From: Cornus controversa
Lineage: Eukaryota > Streptophyta > Magnoliopsida > Cornales > Cornaceae
Length of the DNA: 64,000 bases
Assembly (NCBI GenBank): GCA_026545225.1
Contig: CM048847.1
Span: 11,464,501-11,528,500 of the forward strand
Direction: 5' to 3'
Each line of letters opens with the position of its first letter. Position 1 is the first letter of the stretch. The notes under the pieces were generated by a model that was not told where the DNA came from, made no database searches, and saw nothing but the letters and a program-made list of their open reading frames with translations. The translations under genes were made by a program, and so were the position numbers. This document shows positions 20,869-31,345 of this stretch, in pieces.

Positions 20869-21260
20869 CACTATTCATAGTATGTTTCAAAATTTCCCCT
20901 GAACTTCAATCGGTCATAACTCATTCGTTTTAAATCAAAATTGAGCGCATTTTTTTTAAATTGAGTATTTTTGGATTCTCTATGCAATGGGGTAAGTCTT
21001 AGCTTTGGATTTCAAACACACGAAGTGTTGAGTCCTGAAAGTGAGTGATTCATGAGAGTGTGAATAAATAGAATTCTCGCTAAGGTGAATGATTTAGTGT
21101 AGGGCCCATTATGGTTGGATAAGGTGGAGTTATGCACATCTATGTGTAGGAGATAGAGTTGAGCTTCAACGGTGTTTGAGGGTAAAGAGAGTCCATTGGG
21201 ATTAATGGACGGTAGTCACCTCCGATTTTTTGGGAGTAAGGAAATCGGGGCGTTATAACA

Positions 21261-21272
21261 TGGTATCAGAAC
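21261..21272 (+). other. Primer binding site in Tekay-like copy 1
   Basis: TGGTATCAGAAC directly after an LTR end (ataaca). It matches the initiator-tRNA-Met site at 11 of 12 positions. Confidence 0.8.
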
Positions 21273-22219
21273 TTGATACTATTTCATGAGTATGGTTAAG
21301 ATCATTCATGGGGTTGAGTGAACGGGTTCACACTGGGGATTCGAAGTCAGTCTAGGGGAGTCTCGGTGGTCTAGATTTTGGGGCGTGACATAAGTGGTGT
21401 CGGTGGCTACAAGTTCACCTCTATCCATCAATAAGATAACATTTGATTAAGGCTAAGTCTTGAACTATCTTCAAATGATATGGGCCATCTGCCTAACTAC
21501 TCTATTCTGGGGTACAGTATGGTTCATCTTCTCTAGGCATAATCCATCAAAGCTTTTAATGATATATTTAGTGAAAATCATTGCGTAATAATCACTCTAA
21601 TAATCACAGAAAACAAGAGAGATTGAGTTCAATAACAATAATCAAGTATCTAAGACAAGATAAGAAATCATTGAAACTAAATTTATAAGACTTTTATTGC
21701 TCAATTCTATAAGAAGAATCCTCTAAATTATACAATCTATGCATGAATACAAAAATCCACAATAATTAAAAGAATCAAACCATTGATGCTTAGTTAAGGC
21801 TACATCAAAACCCTAGTGGATGAACTAACCGCTCATGGTAGAAGAAGAAGCTTCAATGGTTGAGGAAGAAGACATCATTTCCATGGAAGTATTGCTACAC
21901 CTTGTTCTCTAATGATTTTCCACTCCAAAGCTCTGTCAAAAGGTCTTCAAAAGTCTTCTCAAGCTCTCCAAAAACTTTCCAAAAATAGTCTCCAATTTGC
22001 CACTTTATACCCCAAGAGAATACATAAAGTCCTAATCTAATTAGGAGACAATTATGGTTTTCCCGCAGCCCCAAACAGTAGAAGTCCGATTCACGAAATT
22101 TATGTGAAATACAAAAGTTTTCAAAATCTAATTTTGTTCAAACCCCTTGGAATTAAGTCAATTTAAGGCTCGAAAATAAGAGCTTTAGGCCATTTTTCAA
22201 AACGGGATTAAAACAATAT

Positions 22220-24213
22220 TGATGGTCTGGGAAACCCATGAGTGTGCTTGACCATGTTTTAATGTCAAAAGGATCTGTAAGGGCATTAGTGATATTTCAC
22301 ATAGTTGTATGTTTTAATTAATTGTCCTGCTCTATTATGATCTTTCATGTTTTGCACTAACGAAATTGTAGGGACATTTTAGTGAATTTATCAAAGAAGG
22401 ATATTTTTGAAAATTTGTGTCATTAGGTTTCCTTTCAAATTCTAAAAGTTTTTTAAAAAAAAAATATATATTTCATGTTGATGATGTGACACCTTATAGG
22501 CCCATTCATTTGCTTATGGCTAGGAGTGATTTTCGAATACAAGTTTAGAGTAGGTAATTCACATGTTGCGGCTGAGAGTGTGAAAATGATATATATATAT
22601 ATATATATTATTTATGCTAGGGTTTGAGAGGAATATATATGAGGGCTGGTATATATAGATTGCGGGGAAAGAAAAAGAAACAACAGCAAATAGGGAGCAA
22701 GGAGAGGCGCTGAGAGCAACAGTGGGTCAAAAATCGAGAGAGATGAGTGATTTGAGGGAAAACAAAAAACAGAGAGTGAGAGAAGGTAGTCTAGAGCAAT
22801 AGAGAGAGAGAGAGAGAGGTGAAAAAGAGAGCTGAGAGATCTATGGATGCAAGAAAATTTCTCACGATCTGCTTCATAAGAGCTGATGATGCTTAGATCC
22901 ATGGTCACAAGAAACCTTCTCACGATCTGCTTTATAAGAGATGATGATGCTTAGATCCATGGTCACAAGAAACCTTCTCACGATCATCTTGAAATTCTCA
23001 GCTCATTGTTCTTGGATAGATTTCATGTTCACCGGTTCATGAAAGATTCTCAAAATTCTCATTTCAAAATTTTTCTTTGAATCTTAGTCCATCAAAATTC
23101 TGGTATAATGTTACTGATCTTTTCTCTCTTGCACACTCACAAAGGTGCACATGCTCTTTGATTAATGTGGTTTTTGAATAGCTATATACATGTTAGTAAT
23201 GACCTGCTTAAATTCTCAATTTATGTGTCCGAGAATCAGTTTTGATATTGCTGAAATTTTTGAGGTTTAATGAATGCTAAGTTGGGCAAATTATGTTGCT
23301 GTTTTGAGTTTGAAACTAATGCTAAATTAGACTAAATTAATTTGTTTTTCTAAGTTTTGAAAATACGGAATTGAGACATTATTTATGCTGATCTTAAATC
23401 TGAAACTTTGCTGGGCTGTTGTTCTTAAATCATTAGAACAGGTTCAAATTTCAAGAATAACAAGAATAGTTGCTCATGGAAAATATCAAACTAATGAAGA
23501 GTTTTCAAGAAGCTAAGAACAAGATTCATTGACAGAGTGGGCTTATACAAAGTCTGTGAAGCTACACTCAAGGGTGTACTAATTGAAGACCTATCTTATA
23601 AGAAGTTCAGGTGTCATGATCTGCGAAGAAGACAAGTGACTATGTCATTGTCATGTCGGACCTTAAAGACTAACTATTAGAGTTTGAAGATTTAAAGATC
23701 AACTTCGAAGACCGATGTCAGATTTGAAGATTGAACTTTGAAGACCAACTTACAAAGCTTGAAGAGTTGTCGCTTAAGACATCGAACTGACTCCACTATC
23801 ACTATGTATAGTCCAAGTATTGGGATACTTTGGACAGGGGGAGTGTGAGTGATTGTGGTGAGATTGAGGTGAGATAGCTTGGGCTTTGGGAAGCCTAAGT
23901 TGGGATTGAGAGCAAAAAAATTATTGTGAGATTTGGTGAGAGTGGTTCAGGCCTAGGGAGGTTATGAACTGGGTGAATACTAGAGCGAACTGTGTTGTGA
24001 GTTGGGTGATTGAGAGAGTGATTGGTAGAATTACTGTACTACGCTTTCAGACATAGTGGAGCTCAGTTCGAAGAGGTTTTTTCCCCACCTTGGGGCTTTT
24101 CTCTATAAATCTGTGTGTCCAAAATTGTGTGATTGCATGTGCCAACGAAAACTTGCAATATTAGGAATAAAAGTTAAATAACCTGTTCACCCCCTCCCCC
24201 TTTAGGTTCATCA
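22220..24213 (+). repeat. 5' LTR of copia D (1994 bp)
   Basis: TGATGGTCTGG...GGTTCATCA. Contains an AG microsatellite at about 22799-22818 and a 58-bp tandem repeat. The primer site follows at 24216. Confidence 0.9.
22839..22985. repeat. 58-bp tandem repeat in the copia D LTR
   Basis: GATCCATGGTCACAAGAAAC, then CTTCTCACGATCTGCTT and a GATGATGCTTA tail, repeats about two and a half times with period 58. The same array stands in the 3' LTR at about 28490-28635. Confidence 0.9.
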
Positions 24214-24215
24214 AT

Positions 24216-24227
24216 TGGTATCAGAGC
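24216..24227 (+). other. Primer binding site of copia D
   Basis: TGGTATCAGAGC, a perfect match to the initiator-tRNA-Met complementary site, 2 nt after the LTR end. Confidence 0.92.
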
Positions 24228-24259
24228 ACAAGTCTTCATTTCTTGGTTTAACCACTTGT

Positions 24260-24906
24260 AGCAAAGATCCTAAGTTTGACCAAAGACAGTTCGACTCACA
24301 AAGCTCCTATTTTTGAGGGCAGCAACTTTGACACTTGGAAAATCAAATTCGATAAAGACACCATTTGACTTGTGGTTTGGGAGGCCTGCAACTATGCATT
24401 ACTTCAAAATCTTTAGAAGTAAATGCTTCATCAACAACAACCATGATAATCTGGGAAAGTTTGACTTAAGAGCCGATGAAGGCATCTTTTTGGGATATTC
24501 AACAAAGAGCAAGACCTACATATGTTACAATTTGAGAACCAAGAAAATGGTCGAATCCATCCATGTGAAGATTGATGAAGAAAGCACTACTCCAAAGGAA
24601 GACTCCGAAGAAGATATTCCTTCAGAAGCTAAAAAGGAAAATGAGCAACCTAGCTCATCCATTGCTATTGAAGAAGAAATTAAGAAGAGAATCTCGATAT
24701 TCAAATTTTCTAAAAGAAGTCCAAAAAGAAAACATTCTCGATAACAATGAAGAAAGGACTCTCACAAGAGCTAAGAAGAAGGCGTTACCACTTGTAGCTG
24801 AGGATGAGCATAGTCATTTTACTATGTTATCCCCCATTGAACCAAAGAACTACTCTGAAGCAAAAGATGACCCTAATTGGATAACTGCGATGCAAGAAGA
24901 ACTACA
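24260..24906 (+). pseudogene. Copia D gag scrap fused to integrase C-terminus
   Basis: KDPKFDQRQFDS leads into GSNFDTWKIKF-like sequence, the start of a copia gag, and at about 24351 jumps directly to TPFDLWFGRPATMHYFKIF, LGKFDLRADEGIFLGYSTKS and VESIHVKID, the C-terminal part of integrase, then an acidic linker and WITAMQEELQ, the start of the RT domain. About 2-3 kb (rest of gag, protease, integrase core) is therefore missing. Frame changes occur near 24740. The MITE at 24907 cuts the RT start. Confidence 0.85.
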
Positions 24907-25471
24907 GGACCGTTTGGTAACTGTTTATGTTTAGTGTTTATTGTTTAAGTGTTCATATAAACATTGTTTATGTTACAATTTTGTTTATCCATAAACATGA
25001 GTGATGTTTGATAACAGAAAAGCGTTTAGCTTATTTTAAAAATCATAAACAGAAAAACATGTTTGTTAACCTTAAACTATTTTTTTTTTATAAAAAAAAT
25101 TAACACAATAAACTACATAAAAGTCAAGTTTATGCTATAACAAATCTATACAGCAATAACAGAGCAAGAAATATACATAAAAAATAAATAAATAATATTG
25201 GGTTACATATATATTTACACACTGCAAATTATACTATATAACTAGAATTACTCACAACCCAGAAGGTCCCAACAAGTAGGGGGGATGCACACGATTCGGT
25301 TCCTTACGGTTATTGGGAGAATTGGAACCAGAACCGTTCCCAACGGTTCCTTAATTTTGAAACCGAAATAAATGAGTTCGGTTCAATTCAATTATTATAG
25401 GAGTTGTATTTAACCTTATAATAGCTATAACAACTCCATTGTTTAAAATGTGACTATTACAATGATTTTAT

Positions 25472-25519
<48 letters not shown>

Positions 25520-26350
25520 ATAAAAAATCATTATAGGAGTTTTATAACTATATATATATATATTCAACGGTTCCGGTTTCAAGGATTGGAACCGGAATCG
25601 TAGTGAACGGTTCCTAAAATTTGGAGTCGAAACCGGAACCGGAACCGTAGTGAACGATTCAGTTTGGTTCAGCTAAAGTTCTTTATGGTTCCACCGATTC
25701 TTTGTGCACCCCTACCAAAAAAACAAAATATATATAATTATGAAAAGTTTGAAAGTTTTTCAATTTGTATGGAGAAGAGGGATTTGGGGGGCATACTCTT
25801 GCTCTTGAACTTCTCATGCTAATACTTTCTTTTTCATTTTTTTGATTTCTATTTTTGTTTCAACACTGAAAATGAATGAATGACACGAGTACAAAATACC
25901 ATTCTTGTTTTTTTAACAAGAAGATGATTGAGACTTCCTTTTTTATTTTCCTCAAATAAGGTTTTTTCCTTCTTTTTAGCATGTGTGCCCCTAAGTAACT
26001 ATTTCTTATTATCAAGTATATTATTAATTATGTCCACATTTGATAATTCTAATATTTTTATCATTGTATCAAACAATAGCCTTTTATAATTTTTTTCTTT
26101 TCATTTTCTCAATTTTAGTTTTAATTTTTAATTAAAATAATATAATCACCATTTTAGATAAAAAAGAAAAAAAAAGTTTTTTTTTAATAAACATCATTTT
26201 GGTGTTTAGGATTTAAAGGCTTAGGAACAGTGTTGTTTTAAAAGCGTTTTGAAAATTTATAAACAAAACAAAAATTAACAAACATGTTTTTCCCGAAAAT
26301 TTGTTTTTATAAAGAATAAACACTAAACATAAATGGTTAGCAAATGGGCC
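24907..26350. mobile_element. hAT-like non-autonomous element (MITE) in copia D
   Basis: 1444 bp with terminal inverted repeats: GGACCGTTTGGTAACTG at the left, GGCCCATTTGCTAACCA at the right end read inwards; the similarity runs on for about 40 bp through TTTATGTTTAGTGTTTATT. GGNCCGTTTGGTAAC-type ends are common in plant hAT MITEs. Only a five-base flank repeat (CTACA/CTACG) is visible, not the 8 bp usual for hAT, so the superfamily is uncertain. It interrupts the RT of D between EEL and RQIEKTDTW. No transposase. Confidence 0.75.
25277..25714. mobile_element. Second MITE nested inside the first
   Basis: 438 bp. Left end TAGGGGGGATGCACACGATT, right end read inwards TAGGGGTGCACAAAGAATCG; flanks CCAACAAG and CCAAAAAA, a mutated 8-bp duplication (6 of 8). 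The interior is rich in GGAACCG/CGGTTCC words. TAGGGGTG ends with an 8-bp duplication fit hAT. It contains (TA)n at about 25477-25518. Confidence 0.75.
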
Positions 26351-27818
26351 CTACGTCAAATTGAGAAGACTGATACCTGGATCCTCATGCCCAAGCCAAA
26401 CAATAAGAATATTATTGGCTCCAAATGGATCTACCAGAACATGATGAATGAAGAAGGGACAGTCATCAGAAATAAAGCTCGACTGGTCTGTAAAGGATTT
26501 GCTCAAATTGCTGGATTGGACTATGACGAGGCCTTTGCTCCAGTTGCTTGATTAGAGTCCATCCGAGTGCTCCTTTCCTTTGCATACTACAAGTGAGTAA
26601 CGGTCTATTAGATGGATGTCAAGTCTGCTTTTCTAAATGGTGATCTATCAGAAGAAGTATACATTGAGCAACCTGAAGGATTTGTCGATACAAAGCATCC
26701 TTAACATGTTTTCAAGCTCAGAAAAGCGCTCTATGGACTTAAGCAAGCTCCAAGGGCATGGTATGAAAAACTCCACTCCTTTCTTATTGAACAAGGCTTC
26801 CAAAGAGGAAAGGTCAACAACACACTCTATGTGAGGCATTCCAACTCAAACTTTTTAATTTTGCAAATCTATGTGGATGATATCATATTTTGTGGTTCAC
26901 ACTTGAGTCAAACCACACAATTTGCTACACTCATGCATTCTAAGTTTGAGATGTCTATGTTAGGCACTTTGAAATACTTCTTAGGACTTCAAATCATTCA
27001 ATATGCTAAAGGTATATTCATATCTCAAGAGAAGTATGCAAAATAAATTCTAAAAAAATTTAACATGGATGATTCTAAACCAATGTCTACTCCTATGTGT
27101 GTCACCACAAAATTATCCAAAGTGTGTACCACTGACCCTATTGATAATACACTTTGCCAGTCCATGATAGGAAGCCTTCTATACCTTACTGCATCAAGGC
27201 TTGATATTATGTTTATAGTTGGCTTAGTTACTATATTTCAGAGTGATCTTAGAGTCTCACATTTGAAAGTTGTCAAAAGGATCATTCGATATATTAAAGG
27301 CACCACTAGACTTGGCTTGCATTATACCCTCTCGTCAATGTTATCTCTTGTGTCTTTCTCAGATGCCGATTGGGGTGGTTCACAAATTGATAAAAAAAAC
27401 ACCTTAGGATATTGTTATATGTTTGCAAATAATGTGGTTTCATGGCTTAGCAAGAAACAAGCTTCTGTGACTCTCTCCACCTCAGAAGCTGAATACATTT
27501 TAGCTACATAAGCTTGCTCTCAAGCATTGTGGATGAGAACCACACTTACAGATCTAGGCATTAAATTTTTTACTCCCACTATCATTTTCTGTGATAATCA
27601 AAGTGCAATTGCCATTAGCAAGAATCACACGTTACACAATTGAATCAAACACATAGGCATCAAGTATCATTTTTTAAGGGACAACGTGCGAAAAGGAAAT
27701 ATACTCATCGAGTATATCAATACTGAGGCTCAATTAGTAGATATTATGACCAAACCCTTGCCTCTGACCAAGTTTTAGACTCTTCGCACTGCCTTAGGTC
27801 TCACCCTTCCTCCCCACT
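26351..27818 (+). pseudogene. Copia D reverse transcriptase and RNase H
   Basis: RT: IIGSKWIYQNMMNEEGTVIR, KARLVCKGFAQIAGLDYDEA, FAPVA followed by a stop (26549), [12 protein letters not shown]-like, KALYGLKQAPRAWYEKL, the intact YVDDIIF box (26870 on), and LKYFLGLQIIQ. RNase H: SFSDADWGGSQIDKKNTLG, LSTSEAEYILAT followed by a stop, WMRTTLTDLG, FCDNQSAIAISKN, and the terminal VDIMTKPLP. At least six stops break an otherwise continuous frame, with few frameshifts, which suggests decay mainly by point mutation (C/G to T/A). Confidence 0.93.
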
Positions 27819-29084
27819 AGCTCCCTATTTTACTACCCTTTTGACTTTCATTGTCAAAAAGGGAGAGATTGATGGTCCGAGAAGCCTATGAACATGTTTG
27901 TCCAAGTTTTAATGTCAAAAGGATCTGTAACGGCATTATTGACATTTCACATAGTTGTATGTTTTAATTAATTGTCCTGCTCTATTATGCTCTTTCATGT
28001 TATGCACTAACCAAATTGCAGGGACACTTTAGTGAATTTAATAAAGAAGGATATTTTTGAAAATTTGCGTCATTAGGTTTCCTTTCAAATTCTAAAAGTT
28101 TTTAAAAAAAAAAAAGATATTTCATGTTAATGATGTGGCACCTTATAGGCCCATTCATTTGCTTATGGCTAGGAGTGATTTTCGAATACAAGTTTAGAGT
28201 AGGTAATTCACGTATTTTGGCTGAGAGTGTGAAAAATATATATATATATTATTTATGTTAGGGTTTGAGAGGAATATATATAAGGGCTAATATATATAGA
28301 TTGAGGGGACAAAAAAAAAAAAAAGAAACGACAGCAAACAGGGAGCAAGGAGAGGCGCTGAGAGCAATAGTGGGTCAAAAATCGAGACAGATGAGTGATC
28401 TAAGGGAGAACGAAAAACAAAGAGTGAGAGAAGGTAGTCTAGAGAGAGAGAGAGAGAGAGAGAGAGGTGAAAAGAGAGAGCTGAGAGATCTATGGTTGCA
28501 AGAAACCTTCTCATGATCTGCTTCATAAGAGCTGATGATGCTTAGATCCATGGTCACAAAAAACCTTCTCACGATCTGCTTTACAAGAAATGATGATGCT
28601 TAGATCCATGGTCGCAAGAAACCTTCTCACGATCATCTTGCGGGATCATCTTGCAATCTTAGCTCACTGTTCTTGGACAAATTTCGTGTTCGCCGGTTCA
28701 TCAAAGATTCTCAAAATTCTCATTTCAAAATTTTTCTTTGAATCATAGTTCATCAAAATTTTGGTATAATGTTACTAAAATTTTCTCTTTTGCACACTCA
28801 CACAGGTGCACATGTTATTTGATTAACGTGGTTTTTGAATAGTTATATACATGTTAGTAATGACCTGCTTAAATTCTGAATTTACGTGTCCTAGAATCAG
28901 TTTTGATATTGCTAAAATTTTTGAGGTTTAATCAATGCTAAGTTGGGCAAATTATGTTGCTGTTTTGAGTTTGAAACCAATGCTAAATTAGACTAAATTA
29001 ATTTGTTTTTCTAAGTTTTGAAAATACTTAATTGAGACATTATTTATGCTGATCTTAAATCTGAAACTTTGCTGGGTTGTTGAT

Positions 29085-29255
29085 GTTAAAATGCTGAATT
29101 CTTGCTGTCCATATTGTTGAATTCTTGCTGTCCAAATTGCTGAATTCTTGCTATCTAAAATGTTGAATTCTTACTATTTAAAATGCTGATTTGTTGCTGT
29201 CCAAAATGCTATTTTCTTGCTGTTCAAAAATGCTTAATTTATGCCATCTTTTTGG
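29085..29255. repeat. About 24-bp minisatellite present only in the 3' LTR of copia D
   Basis: ATGCTGAATTCTTGCTGTCC and variants repeat six or seven times. The 5' LTR has unrelated sequence at this place (about 23420-23560), so the two LTRs of one element differ in structure here. Confidence 0.8.
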
Positions 29256-30417
29256 GTTGTAATTGCTGAATTTATGCTGTCTTTTTGGGTAGTAAATTAT
29301 TGATCTATGTTGCAAAAATTACTATTTTTTAATGTTGAATTTGCTGTCTTATCAATACTGAATGTTTAGAAGTTCAAGTGCCATGATCTGCCAAGAAGAC
29401 AAATGACCGTGTCATTGTCATGCCGGAGCTTGAAGACTAACTATCAGAGTTTGAAGATTTGAAGATCAACTTTGAAGACCAATGTCAGATTTGAAGATTG
29501 AACTTTGAAGACCAACTTACAAAGCTTGAAGAGTTGCCGTTTAAGACATTGAACTGACTTCACTATCACTATGTATAGTCCAAGTATTGGGATACTTTGG
29601 ACAGGAGGAGTGTGAGTGATTATGGTGAGATTGGGGTGAGATAGCTTAGGCTTTAGGAAGCCTAAGTTGGGATTGAGAGCGAAAAAATTATTGTGATATT
29701 TGGTGAGAGTGGTTCAGGCCTAGGGAGACTGTGAACTAGGTGAGTGCTGGAGTGAACTATGTTGTGAGTTAGGTGAGTGAGAGAGTTGTGACCCGAGAAT
29801 TGTCCCTAGAGGGGGGGTGAATAGGGACATTAAGCAAACAATGGAACTTTTTCGATTTAGCATGTTTTGACAAAATGAGCTTTAATGGAATTTTATCAAA
29901 TACTTGGTGAACTTATGTATTCAACAAGTGGGATTGGAAATGCTCTATCTATTATGCACTTAAATGATCTAGTGGATACAACAAGTGTAAGTGTACATGT
30001 AAGTGCAACATATCATGCTTGTAGTTTATGGAAATGTTGATTGTGCATTTGTTAAATACATGGTATGCAAATTGATTGGAAAAAGATACTCAAATAACTA
30101 CTCAATCAATTAACAATTTAATTAATTCCACAAGTCAACTAATGCACTCCAAGCATTCATCCCATCCTCCTCATATAAATTAAAACATATAAACTCATTG
30201 TATTGATATATAAAGCATATATAAATTAAACATATGCAATGCTATAAAATAAAGGAGTTTAGAGATAGAGAAATGCAAACCAAGTGACACCATGATTTTT
30301 ACATGGTTCGGCCCCTCTTGCCTACGTCCATGCCTCAAGAGCACTTCTTGAGGTTTCCACTATATAGCCTTCCTTAATGGTGGAAAGCAAACCTTACACT
30401 TGCCAAGTGAATTACTT

Positions 30418-30540
30418 GGGCTTCCTTGCTCAATGACATCCTCACCAAGACTTCTTTGCCAAGCTCATGGCTTGGGCTTCCTTGCTCAATGAACTCCTCA
30501 CCAAGACTTCTTTGCCAAGCTCATGACTTGGGCTTCCTTG
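30418..30540. repeat. 56-bp tandem repeat in the Sirevirus-like LTR
   Basis: GGGCTTCCTTGCTCAATGA...CACCAAGACTTCTTTGCCAAG repeats with period 56, two full copies and a partial third. Confidence 0.85.
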
Positions 30541-31143
30541 CCAAGTGCATCACTTGGTCTTCCTCTCAAAGGTAGATAAGAATTTGATTACAATGAAGAA
30601 TATCCCTTAATGGATAGATACACAAATTATAGCTCAATATCCTAGAGTTACAAATGAAGTACTCAAATGAAAAGCTCAACTCTAGATATAGAAGATGAAT
30701 CACAATGAATGATGAGAAAGATGAGACTCAATAGTGATTCCTACAAGAGATGTACTACCAAGTAGAATGCAAATATTTGCATTCAAGAATTTCTCAAGTT
30801 TATGCTCATGGGTAGGTTTCTCTCTAGCTCTCTCCTCCACTATTCTTTACTCTTGGCTCTACATTGCACTATATCTCTCTCAATTTGCAAAATGCAGCTC
30901 AAATGAATTTATAGTGTATTGGAAGAATAGTGGTGGCTACCATTGGATGAATGAAATGAGGATTTTAGCTCTAAGGTAGCATCTACCAATAATATATGAT
31001 CATGAAGGATTATGGTAGTCTCTCACACCTGTATAATGCATATACAATGTGTATTTATAGTGCAAGAATAAATTATGGCCGTTTGGAAGTGGTTGGGAAA
31101 CTTTTAGTGCAGAAAACTAGCCGTTGGAGTTGGAATCTCCAGG

Positions 31144-31345
31144 TTTCGGTCGACTGATGAATTCATCGGTCGACTGAAAGTGGTGTTTCGGTCGACTAAA
31201 GCAATGATTCGGTCGGCTGAAACCTCCCCTGTTTTGCACACCCTACTGGAATGAATTTCCAGATCTATCAGTCGACTGATGGATTCCTTCAGTCGACCGA
31301 AAGGCCTCTATCAGTCGACTGATGGGTTCATCAGTCGACCGAAAG
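31144..31345. repeat. Palindromic word array in the Sirevirus-like LTR (GTCGAC core)
   Basis: Eight words of the form TC[AG]GTCGACTGA / TCAGTCGACCGA in two clusters (31144-31223 and 31267-31345). Confidence 0.92.

Larger units (their letters stand above)
18541..21390 (+). mobile_element. Recombinant Tekay/Del-like LTR (copy 1)
   Basis: TGTAGAGACC...GGGCGTGACA, flanked by TAAGT on both sides. A complete 2720-bp LTR (18541-21260) ends TTATAACA and is followed at once by a primer site, TGGTATCAGAAC (21261-21272). Then 118 bp end in a second LTR terminus of a different subtype, the one that terminates copy 3. So this is not a plain solo LTR but LTR, primer site, then the tail of another LTR. Long LTRs and an initiator-Met primer site fit the Tekay/Del chromovirus group, inferred without any coding sequence. 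No genes inside. Confidence 0.8.

Noticed and set aside
21261-21272. A tRNA gene fragment
   Set aside because: TGGTATCAGAAC directly follows an LTR end and is a reverse-transcription primer site; there is no tRNA cloverleaf sequence around it.
22612-22923. Serine/leucine-rich frames in the copia D LTRs (also 28265-28572)
   Set aside because: They arise from the AG microsatellite and neighbouring purine-rich LTR sequence and occur in both LTRs.
24572-24934. Lysine/glutamate-rich frame as a host nuclear protein
   Set aside because: It overlaps the integrase-to-RT linker of copia D and ends in the RT start motif (WITAMQEELQ) before running into a MITE.
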